Positions 7,607 to 15,845 of a DNA stretch of 42,106 bases are shown here, in pieces. The translations under genes were made by a program, and so were the position numbers. The DNA is from Clostridiales bacterium (GTDB lineage Bacteria > Bacillota > Clostridia > Oscillospirales > Oscillospiraceae): assembly GCA_004553545.1 (NCBI GenBank), contig SFLD01000009.1:1-42106 (forward strand), given 5' to 3'. How positions within the stretch are numbered: the first letter of the stretch is position 1; each line of letters opens with the position of its first letter. Below the pieces are notes generated by a model, which saw only the letters and a list, made by a program, of their open reading frames with translations, ran no database searches and was not told the origin of the DNA.

Positions 7607-8487
7607 AGGCGGAAGGTCAGGGCCCGGGGGCAGTTGCGGATGGTGACTTCCTCCGCGCTGGGGGCGTACTCCCCGTCCAGGGACCAGGGGAGCTCCCCGG
7701 CGGGCTCCGCCGTCAGGGTAGAGATGTGGCGGAAGATCAGGTCCTCGTGGTGATAGTTCTGGTTGAGGAGGGCGGTGAGGATGCCCTGGAGCTCCAGAAT
7801 GGTCCGGGGGTTCCGGACCAGCAGCATCTCAAACTTGCCGTCGTCCATGATGACTTCGTCCCGTCCCAGTTTCATGAGGCCGCCGAGAGACGTGGAGTTG
7901 CAGACGGCGCCGAAGAGGTAGTCCCCGTCCAGCACCTCGCCGTCCGCCGTCAGGCGGACCCGGTAGGGGCGCAGGGAGTTGAGGTCCTTGACGCCCTCCA
8001 GGATGTAGGCAAAGTGGCCCAGGATGTTCTTGGCCTCCTGGGGGGCGGAGTAGGAGGTCCGGGTGAAGGCCCCGAAGCAGGCGACATAGGCAAAGCAGCG
8101 CTCGTTCCAGCGGCCGATGTCGAGAGCCCTTCCCTGGGAGCGGACGATGGCCTCCGCCGCCTCGGCGGGCTGGGCGGGGATGCCCAGGCTCGCGGCGAAG
8201 TCGTTGGTGCTGCCCCGGGGAAGGTAGCCCAGGGGCGGGGGAGAGGGCAGGTCCATGAGGCCGGTGATGGTCTCGTTCAGCGTCCCGTCCCCGCCGGAGC
8301 AGAGGACGAGATCGTAATCCGCCCCTTCCCTCCGGGCGGTCTCCGTGGCGTCGCCCCGGCCGGAGGTCAGGTGGATGTTCAAAAGATAGCCCGCCTGGGA
8401 GAGCACGGCGGCCGCGTCAAAGAGCGGCTCCCGGGACTGACGCTTCCCGGCGGCGGGATTCACAAGAAACAGGGCTTTTCTGGGCAT
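7603..8487 (-). CDS. Diacylglycerol kinase-family lipid kinase (DgkB/YegS-like)
   Basis: A 294-residue soluble lipid kinase that phosphorylates diacylglycerol or a related lipid using ATP. Landmarks are FLVNPAAGK (7-15), the nucleotide-binding motif SGGDGTLNE (64-72) and the GYLPRGSTNDFA loop (87-98), with a C-terminal beta-sandwich ending in WSLDGE near 265-270. The length is typical for the DAGK_cat family. GAAGGAG precedes the ATG at 8487. It is the first gene of an operon coupled to the Nudix gene. Substrate and physiological role (lipoteichoic acid lipid recycling in relatives) are inferred from the family only. Confidence 0.9.
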   Translation of the reverse strand: MPRKALFLVNPAAGKRQSREPLFDAAAVLSQAGYLLNIHLTSGRGDATETARREGADYDLVLCSGGDGTLNETITGLMDLPSPPPLGYLPRGSTNDFAASLGIPAQPAEAAEAIVRSQGRALDIGRWNERCFAYVACFGAFTRTSYSAPQEAKNILGHFAYILEGVKDLNSLRPYRVRLTADGEVLDGDYLFGAVCNSTSLGGLMKLGRDEVIMDDGKFEMLLVRNPRTILELQGILTALLNQNYHHEDLIFRHISTLTAEPAGELPWSLDGEYAPSAEEVTIRNCPRALTFRL

Positions 8488-8609
8488 GGCTGGCTCCTTC
8501 GTAAGCGGCCCGGCGGGCCGGAGAGCCCCCGGAGGGGGCGATTCTTAAAATAATTTTGTGTTTTGGATTAAGGCTTTGTAAAGACTACTATAGCACAGGG
8601 AACTGAGGA

Positions 8610-8638
8610 TTGCAATTCCCGCCGGGGCTGTGTAAAAT
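8610..8638 (+). promoter_or_regulatory. Promoter of the AI-2E transporter operon
   Basis: TTGCAA (8610-8615), 17-bp spacer, TAAAAT (8633-8638). The leader is about 35 bases, with GAAGGAGG before the ATG at 8680. Confidence 0.7.
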
Positions 8639-8679
8639 GAAGAGAGTGTTAAGCTTTTTACTGCGAAGGAGGGCTGCCG

Positions 8680-9936
8680 ATGAAGCAGAAGGGGATCTAT
8701 GGAAAGGCGGCGCTGACGGCGATCCTGACGGTCTGCGCCATTCTGATCTTTTACGATACGTTTTTCGGCAGCCGGACCCTCATCGCCCTGCTGAAAAAGC
8801 TGCTGGACGCCCTGACCCCCATCCTGCTGGGGAGTCTTTTCGCGTACCTCCTCTCGCCGGTCATCAACTTCTTTGACCGCCTGCTCTTCCCCGCCGCCAT
8901 GGACAAGGCCCACGCCCAGGGGAAGTACTGCGCCTCGGGTCCCCGGGCGGTGAGCCTGCTCATCACCTGGGCCATCATCGGCCTTGTGGGCTACCTGCTG
9001 CTCTCCATCCTGCTGCCGGAGCTCTACCGGAGCGTGCTGCAGCTGTGGAACAACATGGAGTCCTACTACAACACCATCAACTCCTGGATCACGAACCTCC
9101 TGGAGAGCAACCCGGCGGTGGAGCACTTCGTCTCGGACCGCTTTGCGGGCTACTATAAAGACCTTTTGAGCCTCCTGACGGAAAAGGTCCTGCCCCACAC
9201 CCAGTCTCTCGTGACGGCGGTCTCCGGCGGCATCGTCTCGGCCCTCAGCTTCCTGATGGACCTCATCGTGGGCATCATCGTCTCCATCTATCTTCTCGCC
9301 ACCAAGGAGCGCTGCGCCGCCCACGCCCGCCGGGCCATCTACGCCCTGACGGCCCCCCGGCACACCCCCTGGGTCTTCCGGGCGGTGGGCCGGGTGGACG
9401 AGATCTTCTCCGGCTTCGTCCGGGGCAAGATCCTGGACTCCCTCATCATCGGCCTCATCTGCTTCATCGGCTGCTCCCTTCTGAACTTCCCGTATACGCC
9501 CCTCGTCAGCGTCATCGTGGGCGTCACCAATGTGATCCCCTTCTTCGGTCCCTTCCTGGGGGCCATCCCCAGCATCTTCCTCATCCTGCTGGACAGCCCC
9601 CTGAAGGCGGTGTATTTCACCCTCTTCGTCTTCGCGCTGCAGCAGGTGGACGGCAACATCATCGGCCCCAAGATCCTGGGCGACAAGACGGGCCTCTCCA
9701 GCCTCTGGGTCATCGTGGCGATCCTGGTGGGCGGCAGCTTCTTCGGCGTCGCGGGGATGTTCTTCGGCGTGCCGATCCTGGCCTGCCTCACCTCCCTCTG
9801 CTCCTTCATTCTGGAGAGCCGCCTCCTCCGCAAGGACCTGCCCACCCGGGGCCACGCCTACCAAACCGATCCTCCCGCCCGGACGCCCCGGGAGGAGGAA
9901 GAGGTCCCCATCCTGGACCCCGAAGAGAAGGACTGA
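8680..9936 (+). CDS. AI-2E family transporter (membrane permease)
   Basis: A 418-residue polytopic membrane protein of the AI-2 exporter superfamily. Predicted membrane segments include about 10-30, 42-65, 90-110, 190-215, and a cluster of four or five between 245 and 385. The C-terminal hallmark VDGNIIGPKILGDKTGLSSL is the family signature. Members export autoinducer-2, siderophores or Na+/Li+, so substrate assignment is open. The acidic soluble tail ends in EEEVPILDPEEKD. GAAGGAGG precedes the start. It is followed after one base by the DUF3810 gene, so the two are surely co-translated. Confidence 0.92.
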   Translation: MKQKGIYGKAALTAILTVCAILIFYDTFFGSRTLIALLKKLLDALTPILLGSLFAYLLSPVINFFDRLLFPAAMDKAHAQGKYCASGPRAVSLLITWAIIGLVGYLLLSILLPELYRSVLQLWNNMESYYNTINSWITNLLESNPAVEHFVSDRFAGYYKDLLSLLTEKVLPHTQSLVTAVSGGIVSALSFLMDLIVGIIVSIYLLATKERCAAHARRAIYALTAPRHTPWVFRAVGRVDEIFSGFVRGKILDSLIIGLICFIGCSLLNFPYTPLVSVIVGVTNVIPFFGPFLGAIPSIFLILLDSPLKAVYFTLFVFALQQVDGNIIGPKILGDKTGLSSLWVIVAILVGGSFFGVAGMFFGVPILACLTSLCSFILESRLLRKDLPTRGHAYQTDPPARTPREEEEVPILDPEEKD

Positions 9937-9937
9937 C

Positions 9938-11038
9938 ATGAAACGATTTTTCTCCCGGCATCGAAAACTTTTGCTCTGGCTCGCCTCTGACCTGGCGCTG
10001 CTTCTCCTCTTCTGGGCCCTGCGGCCCTGGCGGGCGGGGATGGAGACCATCGTCGCCGCCTCTGCCGCCTTCCGGCGCTTTTTGGGCCGGATGTGGAGCG
10101 GCACCCGGGTCTCCGGCATGGAGATCCTCTGCGCCCTGCTGGTGGTCTTCGTCCTGGGGTATGTGATCTGGACCGTCATCGCCGTAATCAGGGCCCGTGG
10201 CCGCCGGGGACGGCGGGCCGTCAGCGCCCTGTTGGGAGCCGTCAACGTGGGGCTCACCATCTACCTTGGCTTCTGCTGGCTCTGGGGCGTCAACTACTAT
10301 GTGGACGGCTTCCAGGAAAAGAGCGGCGTCTACGCCCAGCCCGTGAGCGTGGAGGACCTCACCGCCGTGACGGAATACTTCGTCCGGGGCCTGCAGGAGA
10401 CGGCGGACGCCGTCCCCCGGGATGAGAACGGCCTCTTCGCCGTCCCCCGGGAGGAGATCTTGGAGAGCAGCATCCACGCCTATGACCAGGTGGAGCGGGA
10501 CTTCCCCTTCCTGGCCTTTGACGATACGTCGCCGAAGGCGGTGCATTTCTCCCGGATCATGAGTCTTCTGGACTTCACCGGCATCTACTGCCCCTACACC
10601 GGGGAATCCAACGTGAATGTGGACTCCCCGGCCTGCCTGCTGCCCTCCACCGCCGCCCATGAGCTGGCCCACCAGCGCGGGATAGCGTCGGAGCAGGAGT
10701 GCAACTTCCTGGCCATCCTGGCAGCCACCACCTGCGGCCAGGAGGGCTATGCCTACTCCGGCTGGCTGCTGGGGTACATTTACCTCGGCAACGCCCTGGC
10801 CCGGGCGGACCACGACGCCTGGGAGCAGGTCTGGGCCTCCCTCCCGGAGGGGGTGAAGACGGACCTCCGGAACAACAACGCCTACTGGAAGCAGTTCCAG
10901 GACAGCACCGTCCAGAAGGCGTCCAACACCGTCTATGATAACTTCCTCAAAAGCTACGGCGAGGAGCTGGGGCTCCAGACCTACGGCACCGTGACGGACC
11001 TCCTGGTGGTCTGGTACGCGGAGACGGCCAAGGGATAA
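9938..11038 (+). CDS. DUF3810 membrane protein with zincin-like HELAH motif
   Basis: A 366-residue membrane protein. Hydrophobic segments lie at about 12-30, 60-85 and 100-120, followed by a large extracytoplasmic or membrane-associated domain. This carries AAHELAHQRG with HExxH at 241-245 and a downstream Glu in SEQECNF, the layout of a zinc metallopeptidase (gluzincin-like). This is the DUF3810 family; proteolytic activity is inferred from the motif, not shown. The gene starts one base after the transporter stop codon. A strong terminator follows. Confidence 0.85.
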   Translation: MKRFFSRHRKLLLWLASDLALLLLFWALRPWRAGMETIVAASAAFRRFLGRMWSGTRVSGMEILCALLVVFVLGYVIWTVIAVIRARGRRGRRAVSALLGAVNVGLTIYLGFCWLWGVNYYVDGFQEKSGVYAQPVSVEDLTAVTEYFVRGLQETADAVPRDENGLFAVPREEILESSIHAYDQVERDFPFLAFDDTSPKAVHFSRIMSLLDFTGIYCPYTGESNVNVDSPACLLPSTAAHELAHQRGIASEQECNFLAILAATTCGQEGYAYSGWLLGYIYLGNALARADHDAWEQVWASLPEGVKTDLRNNNAYWKQFQDSTVQKASNTVYDNFLKSYGEELGLQTYGTVTDLLVVWYAETAKG

Positions 11039-11042
11039 AAAC

Positions 11043-11075
11043 GGCACCGGGTCCGGCGGACCCGGCGCCTTTTTT
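11043..11075 (+). terminator. Terminator after DUF3810
   Basis: The stem at 11043-11054 / 11058-11069 has one A-C mismatch and is followed by TTTTTT (11070-11075). Confidence 0.85.
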
Positions 11076-11197
11076 GCAGATTTCCCGGAAAAGGCTGTGA
11101 CGCAGGGGGAGGAAACGGTGCTTTTTGGGGTGAGGGCCCCACAGCGCCCCGGAGGCCATGGCCGCCGGGGCACCATTCCACGAGAGGAGAGGAACGC

Positions 11198-11758
11198 ATG
11201 GACGACCGCGAGATCGTGGCGCGCTACCTTGCCCGGGACGAGAGCGCCATCCGGGAGACCGCCGGGAAGTACGGCCATCGCCTCCGCGCCCTGGCCCAGG
11301 GCATCGTCCGGGATGCCGGGACCGCCGAGGAGTGCGAGAACGACACCTATCTCGAAGCCTGGAACCGCATCCCGCCCCACCGGCCGGAAAGCTATCTCTA
11401 CCCCTTCCTGGCCCGGATCACCCGGCACCTGTCCCTGAACTGCTGCCGGGACCGGGAGCGGCTGAAGTGCAGCGCCCATCTCTGTGAGCTCAGCGCCGAG
11501 ATGGAGCAGTGCCTCCCGGCCCCGGACGACGCCGCTTGCCGCCTGGAGGAAAACGAGCTGCGGGAGGCCATCAACGGCTTTCTCGCAAAGCTCCCGGAGG
11601 AGCAGCGGAACCTTTTCCTCCGGCGCTACTGGTATCTGGACTCCATCGCGGACATCGCCCGGCGCTTTGCCTGCTCCGAGAGCAAGGTGAAGACCACGCT
11701 CCTGCGCTGCCGGAAGCGGCTGCGGGAGCATCTGGAGGAAGGAGGCTACATCCTGTGA
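11198..11758 (+). CDS. Sigma-70 family (ECF-like) RNA polymerase sigma factor
   Basis: A 186-residue sigma factor with only regions 2 and 4. Region 2 spans about 8-80: DDREIVARYLARDESAI, then ECENDTYLEAWNRIPP. Region 4 spans about 125-180: LEENELREAINGFLAKLPEE, then the helix-turn-helix DIARRFACSESKVKTTLLRCR. This plan is that of ECF sigma factors answering cell-envelope or other external cues. The start is set by GAGAGGAGAGG before 11198. The next gene starts within the stop codon (GTGA), so a membrane partner is made from the same message. No clear ECF-type promoter could be assigned upstream. Confidence 0.92.
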   Translation: MDDREIVARYLARDESAIRETAGKYGHRLRALAQGIVRDAGTAEECENDTYLEAWNRIPPHRPESYLYPFLARITRHLSLNCCRDRERLKCSAHLCELSAEMEQCLPAPDDAACRLEENELREAINGFLAKLPEEQRNLFLRRYWYLDSIADIARRFACSESKVKTTLLRCRKRLREHLEEGGYIL

Positions 11759-12966
11759 GAGGAAACGAACTGCTGGAGAAGATGGAGCTCATCGACCCCG
11801 CCTACGTGGCGGCGGCGGACGCTCCGCCCAAAAAACGAAAGACCCGCTGGCTCCGCTGGGGAGCCGCGGCGGCCTGCCTGTGCCTGGTCATCGGCGGTAT
11901 CTGGGCTACCGGAAGGCGCGGGGAGCCCCAGCCCGGCCCGGGAAGCAGCGAGGACCCCGGTCCCGGGGTGGTGAATGGCCTGGAGCGCATCACCGTGCCG
12001 GAGCTCCGCCAGGGGATGGGCTACGAGGGCATCCTCTGCTACGACATCTCGGAGTACCGGGACGGGAACCCCTGGCGGGAGGACATGGCGCTCACGACCC
12101 TGCCGGTCTACCGGAACGGGAGCTATGACGCCAGCGGCGCGGGCATCCCCCTGGGCCTCGGCGAGGAGGAGATGCAGGCACGGCTGGCGGCGGCGGCCGC
12201 CGCCTGGGGGGTGGAGCTGGCATCCACGGAGCTTCTGACGGATGACGGCCTCCTGACGGGCGACCCCATCGTCACCGGCATCGAGGGACAGACGGCGGAC
12301 GGCGGGTGGCTCACAGCCTATGCCGACGGCACGGTGCGGCTCCTCTGGATCGGGGACGCGCCGGAGGAGTACCGCCTGTCCCTGGATGGCTGCACCGACG
12401 CCCAGGCGGAGGAGGCCCTCCGCGCCTTCGCGGAGCGCTACGGCGGGGGGATGGACTTCGTCCGGCCCCGGTGTGTCTCCTATGAAAGTTACAATATTGC
12501 CGGGGAGGCCAGCCGGAACTGGGGGACCTGCTTCGTCTATGATGCCGCCGGGGACGATGTCCAGACCATCCTGAACTACAGCTTCCGGCGCCTCGGCGTC
12601 AACCCCGACGGCGGCATCCGCTGGCAGGACGACCTGCTCACCGCTGAGAAGCTGGGGGACTACCCCGTGATCTCCCTGGCGGAGGCCACGGAGCGGCTGC
12701 GGCGCGGCCGGTTCCAGACCAGCGCCCCGGCGGAGTACCTGCCCCAGGGAGGCATCGGGGAGGAACGCATCGGGACGGCGGAGCTGGTCTACCGCACGGG
12801 GCCCGACGAGGAGGTCCTGCTGCCCTACTACCGCTTCTATGTCCTGCTCTCGGGTGCCTCCGAGGACGCGGGCGCGGCGGAGGGGCTCCAGAGCTACGGC
12901 GCCTGCTACGTCCCTGCCCTCGCGGATGACTACCTGACGGCCCTCCCCACCGATAACGCCGGCTGA
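11755..12966 (+). CDS. Sigma-factor-associated single-pass membrane protein (likely anti-sigma or sensor)
   Basis: A 403-residue protein starting at GTG (11755) overlapping the sigma stop codon, with AAGGAGG nine bases upstream. A short cytoplasmic part (about 1-33) contains NELLEKMELIDPAYVAAADA, a segment typical of proteins encoded after such sigma genes in Clostridia, followed by a basic patch KKRKTRWLRW. One transmembrane helix (about 34-54) leads into a roughly 345-residue outer domain with no recognised enzyme motif. From position and topology it probably holds the sigma factor and senses an outside signal; no ZAS zinc motif was seen. This is inference from context. Confidence 0.75.
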   Translation: MRGNELLEKMELIDPAYVAAADAPPKKRKTRWLRWGAAAACLCLVIGGIWATGRRGEPQPGPGSSEDPGPGVVNGLERITVPELRQGMGYEGILCYDISEYRDGNPWREDMALTTLPVYRNGSYDASGAGIPLGLGEEEMQARLAAAAAAWGVELASTELLTDDGLLTGDPIVTGIEGQTADGGWLTAYADGTVRLLWIGDAPEEYRLSLDGCTDAQAEEALRAFAERYGGGMDFVRPRCVSYESYNIAGEASRNWGTCFVYDAAGDDVQTILNYSFRRLGVNPDGGIRWQDDLLTAEKLGDYPVISLAEATERLRRGRFQTSAPAEYLPQGGIGEERIGTAELVYRTGPDEEVLLPYYRFYVLLSGASEDAGAAEGLQSYGACYVPALADDYLTALPTDNAG

Positions 12967-12986
12967 CATCCGAAAAAAGGGAAAAC

Positions 12987-13019
12987 GCGCCCGGACACGG
13001 AGTGTCCGGGCGCTTCTTT
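12987..13019. terminator. Bidirectional terminator between the sigma operon and recR
   Basis: GCGCCCGGACAC (12987-12998) / GTGTCCGGGCGC (13002-13013), a perfect 12-bp stem with loop GGA. TTCTTT follows on the plus strand and AAAA precedes. Confidence 0.9.
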
Positions 13020-13621
13020 CACAGGATCTCTCTTCTTCCCTCCAACGCCCGCATGAGGGTGGCGTCGTCGGCGAATTCCAGGTGGCCGCCCACGGGGATG
13101 CCGTAGGCCAGGCGGGTCACCTTCACGCCGAAGGGCTTCAAGAGCCGGGAGAGGTACATGGCCGTGGCCTCGCCCTCGGTATCCGGGTTCGTGGCCATGA
13201 TGACCTCCTCCACGCCCCCCTGGGCCACCCGCTCCAGCAGGGGCTTGATCGAGAGGTCGTCCGGCCCCACGTGGTTCATGGGGGAGAGGACGCCGTGGAG
13301 GACATGGTAGCGGCCGTGGTACTCCCGGGAGCGCTCCATGGCGGCCACGTCCCGGGGGTCCGCCACCACGCAGATGGTGGCCGCGTCCCGCTTGGGGGAA
13401 GCGCAGATGGGGCAGAGGCCCCCGGCGCTGAAGTTCTGGCAGACGGGGCAGCAGGTGACGGTGCGCTTGGCGTCCAGAATGGCGTTCGCGAACTCCTCCG
13501 CCTCCCCCTCCGTCATGCCCAGCACGTGGAAGGCCAGGCGCTGGGCGGACTTCCGGCCGATGCCGGGGAGCTTCGCAAACTGCTCCGTGAGCTTTTCCAG
13601 CGGGGCGGGAAAGTAGTCCAT
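13019..13621 (-). CDS. recR: Recombination mediator protein RecR
   Basis: A 200-residue protein of the RecFOR pathway that helps load RecA at single-strand gaps. It shows a helix-hairpin-helix (KLPGIGRKSAQRLAFH, about 16-31), a four-cysteine zinc finger (TCCPVC ... CPIC, about 55-73), a Toprim domain beginning at ICVVADPRDV, and a C-terminal LAYGIPVGGHLEF motif. The length is exactly typical. The ATG at 13621 was preferred because GGAGG lies five bases upstream. It is ten bases behind rpe, so the two form an operon. The usual partner dnaX is not adjacent. Confidence 0.97.
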   Translation of the reverse strand: MDYFPAPLEKLTEQFAKLPGIGRKSAQRLAFHVLGMTEGEAEEFANAILDAKRTVTCCPVCQNFSAGGLCPICASPKRDAATICVVADPRDVAAMERSREYHGRYHVLHGVLSPMNHVGPDDLSIKPLLERVAQGGVEEVIMATNPDTEGEATAMYLSRLLKPFGVKVTRLAYGIPVGGHLEFADDATLMRALEGRREIL

Positions 13622-13631
13622 ACCCACCTCC

Positions 13632-14276
13632 TCAGCCCCGGAGCTGGGCGATGCGCCCGGGGATGTCCTCCGCCTTGTAGACGCTGGAGCCGGCCACCAG
13701 CACGTTGGCCCCGGCGGCCACGCAGACTTTGGCGGTCTCGGGGTCCACGCCGCCGTCCACCTCCAGCTCGCAGGCGGGGTTCTTTTCGTCGATCCACGCT
13801 CTCAGCTGGGCGACCTTCGGCATCATGTCGGCCATGAACTTCTGCCCGCCGAAGCCGGGCTCCACGGTCATGACGAGGATGATGTCCACCTCCGTAAGGT
13901 ACGGCAAGGCGGCCTCCGCCGGAGTGGCGGGCTTCAGGACGACGCCGGCCTTCTTGCCCTTGGCGTGGATCGCGGCGATGGTGCGGTGGAGGTTTTCCTC
14001 CGTGTCCGCCTCCACGTGCATGGTGACGAGATCCGCCCCGGCGTCGCAGAAGCGCTCGGCGTAGAGGCTGGGCTCTTCGATCATCAGGTGGACGTCGATG
14101 GGCAGCTCCGTCACCGGGCGGATGGACTTCAGCACCGGCAGGCCGATGGAGATATTGGGTACGAAGCGGCCGTCCATCACGTCGAAATGGACGTAGTCGG
14201 CGGTGGCGATGCGGCGGATGTCCCGTCCCAGCTCCGCAAAGTCGGCGGAGAGGATGGAGGGTGCGATTTTGATCAT
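13632..14276 (-). CDS. rpe: Ribulose-phosphate 3-epimerase
   Basis: A 214-residue TIM-barrel enzyme interconverting ribulose 5-phosphate and xylulose 5-phosphate in the pentose phosphate pathway. Metal ligands and catalytic residues are visible: YVHFDVMDGRFVPN (28-41, with His30, Asp32 and Asp35), DVHLMIEEP (His near 65), TVEPGFGGQKF near 140 and EVDGGV near 172 with the second catalytic Asp. Phosphate is bound by VAGSSVYK near the end. The length is typical. The start at 14276 has only a modest GGGG ribosome site. First gene of an operon with recR. Confidence 0.97.
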   Translation of the reverse strand: MIKIAPSILSADFAELGRDIRRIATADYVHFDVMDGRFVPNISIGLPVLKSIRPVTELPIDVHLMIEEPSLYAERFCDAGADLVTMHVEADTEENLHRTIAAIHAKGKKAGVVLKPATPAEAALPYLTEVDIILVMTVEPGFGGQKFMADMMPKVAQLRAWIDEKNPACELEVDGGVDPETAKVCVAAGANVLVAGSSVYKAEDIPGRIAQLRG

Positions 14277-14325
14277 AAATAAAACCCCTTTCCCGGCGAT
14301 GGCCGCGGGTGATGTTCGATTTCCT

Positions 14326-14354
14326 ATTGTAGCAGAGCTTCCCCGGAAAAGCAA
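14326..14354 (-). promoter_or_regulatory. rpe-recR promoter
   Basis: Minus strand: TTGCTT (14354-14349), 17-bp spacer ending in TGC, TACAAT (14331-14326), with extended -10. Confidence 0.7.
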
Positions 14355-14445
14355 CCGGCGGAAATCGTGGTTTTCGTTGCAAATGCGACAGATATTTTCT
14401 GGAAAATGAGGTATGCTACCCTCAGGCAAGAAAGGGAGTGGGCGC

Positions 14446-15255
14446 ATGTGCTATGATATCCTCATCGTGGGCGGCGGCCCGGCGGGCCTCAGCGCCGCCA
14501 TCAACGGCCGCGCCCGGGGCAAGACCGTGCTGCTGCTCTCCTCCCCCAGGGAGGACAGCCCTCTGTGGAAGGCGGAGCGGGTGGAGAACTACCTGGGCCT
14601 TCCCGGCGTCACCGGGGCAGAGCTGCTGACGGCCTTTCACCGCCACGCGGAGGCCTCCGGGGCGGAGATCCGGGAGCTCCGGGCTCTCTCCGCCATGCCG
14701 GCGGGGGAGCGCTGGTATCTCAGCGGGGAGGATCAGGTCTTTGAGGGCAGGGCCCTCATCCTGGCGGCGGGCGCCGTCCGGGGCAAGCCCCTGCCGGGGG
14801 AGGAACGGCTCCTGGGCCGGGGCGTCAGCTACTGCGCCACCTGCGACGGGATGCTCTACCGGGGCCGGAACGTGGCCGTTCTGGGCTGGACCGGGAGCGC
14901 GGAGCGGGAGGCGGACTTCCTGCGGAGCATCGGCTGCGCCGTCCGCTACTATGACCGGCCCCGGGGAGTGGAGATCCTGGGGGACGAGACCGTCACCGGC
15001 GTCCGGGTGAACGGCCGGGAGGAGGCCGCCGACGCGGTCTTCCTGCTGCGGCCCGCCGTGGCTCCGGCGGCCCTGCTGCCGGGTCTCGCGATGGAGAACG
15101 GCTCCGTCACCGTGGACCGGCAGATGGCTACCAACCTCCCCGGCGTCTTCGCCGCCGGGGACTGTACCGGAGCGCCTTACCAGGTGGCGAAAGCCGTGGG
15201 CGAGGGCCTCATCGCGGGGCAGAGCGCCGCCAAGTGGGCGGACAGGCAAGGATAA
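14446..15255 (+). CDS. Thioredoxin reductase-like flavoprotein without a canonical NADPH site
   Basis: A 269-residue FAD protein, shorter than standard TrxB (about 310). The FAD motif GGGPAG (9-14), the redox pair C130-A-T-C133 and the C-terminal FAD motif AAGDC (about 236-240) are intact. The second Rossmann region reads GWTGSAEREADF (147-158), where NADPH-dependent enzymes have GGGDSAVEEA, and the HRRxxxR phosphate clamp is absent (RYYDRPRGVEIL instead). Ferredoxin-linked flavin thioredoxin reductases of clostridia also lack these motifs, so the electron donor may be ferredoxin; this is inference. It lies 39 bases before trxA, its likely substrate. GGGAG precedes the start. Confidence 0.88.
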   Translation: MCYDILIVGGGPAGLSAAINGRARGKTVLLLSSPREDSPLWKAERVENYLGLPGVTGAELLTAFHRHAEASGAEIRELRALSAMPAGERWYLSGEDQVFEGRALILAAGAVRGKPLPGEERLLGRGVSYCATCDGMLYRGRNVAVLGWTGSAEREADFLRSIGCAVRYYDRPRGVEILGDETVTGVRVNGREEAADAVFLLRPAVAPAALLPGLAMENGSVTVDRQMATNLPGVFAAGDCTGAPYQVAKAVGEGLIAGQSAAKWADRQG

Positions 15256-15294
15256 GCGACCGGGGGAAAGTCCCCGGAGAAGGAGGAAATGGAT

Positions 15295-15609
15295 ATGTTG
15301 GAGCATTGGAACGCGGCGGGCTTCGCCGAGGCATCCACCGACGACAAGCTGGTGGTGGTGGACTTCTGGGCCGACTGGTGCGGCCCCTGCAAGATGCTGG
15401 GCCCCACGGTAGAGACCCTGGCGGAGCGCTATGACGGCAAGGCCCGGGTGGGCAAGATCAACGTGGACCAGGACCCGGAGCTGGCACGCCACTTTGGCGT
15501 CATGAGCATCCCCACGGTGGTCTTTTTGAAGGGCGGCCGGGAGATCGCCCGCAAGGTGGGCGTCATGCCCGAGGCCGTCTACGACGGCCTCATCCAGGAA
15601 AATCTCTAA
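15295..15609 (+). CDS. trxA: Thioredoxin
   Basis: A 104-residue thioredoxin with the active site W28-C-G-P-C32, the buried Asp in VVVDFWADW and cis-Pro in SIPTVVFLKGG. It reduces protein disulfides in the cytoplasm. The start at 15295 is preferred over an ATG six bases earlier because AAGGAGG then has normal spacing. It is cotranscribed with the preceding reductase. Confidence 0.96.
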   Translation: MLEHWNAAGFAEASTDDKLVVVDFWADWCGPCKMLGPTVETLAERYDGKARVGKINVDQDPELARHFGVMSIPTVVFLKGGREIARKVGVMPEAVYDGLIQENL

Positions 15610-15616
15610 ACGGGCA

Positions 15617-15645
15617 GGGCGGGACGAATGTCCCGCCCCTCATTT
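15617..15645 (+). terminator. trxA terminator
   Basis: GGGCGGGAC (15617-15625), loop GAAT, GTCCCGCCC (15630-15638), then CTCATTTTT. Confidence 0.85.
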
Positions 15646-15707
15646 TTCCCGCCCAGCGGCAAAAAAGCCCCCGTCCCCCCGCACCCATCCCCCGCAACCA
15701 CCCCTTG

Positions 15708-15845
15708 CCTCTCCCTCCGGGAGAGGTGGCTGCGCGAAGCGAGGACGGAGAGGGTCAGCAATGACCATACCAAACGGCACCCCTACAAAAAGACTGCAAG
15801 ACCCTCTCAGTCACCTTCGGTGACAGCTCTCCCAGAGGGAGAGCC
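15708..15845. repeat. MITE/BIME-like imperfect inverted repeat, about 138 bp
   Basis: The left end has hairpin CCTCTCCC-TCC-GGGAGAGG (15708-15726), then a 22-base linker and GAGAGGGTC (15748-15756). The right end is its mirror image: GACCCTCTC (15800-15808), TCACC-TTC-GGTGA (15811-15823) and GCTCTCCC-AGA-GGGAGAGC (15826-15844). The middle 43 bases carry no gene. A related half-element lies at 38544-38590. It has the structure of a non-autonomous mobile or REP-like palindrome; no transposase gene is nearby. Confidence 0.8.
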
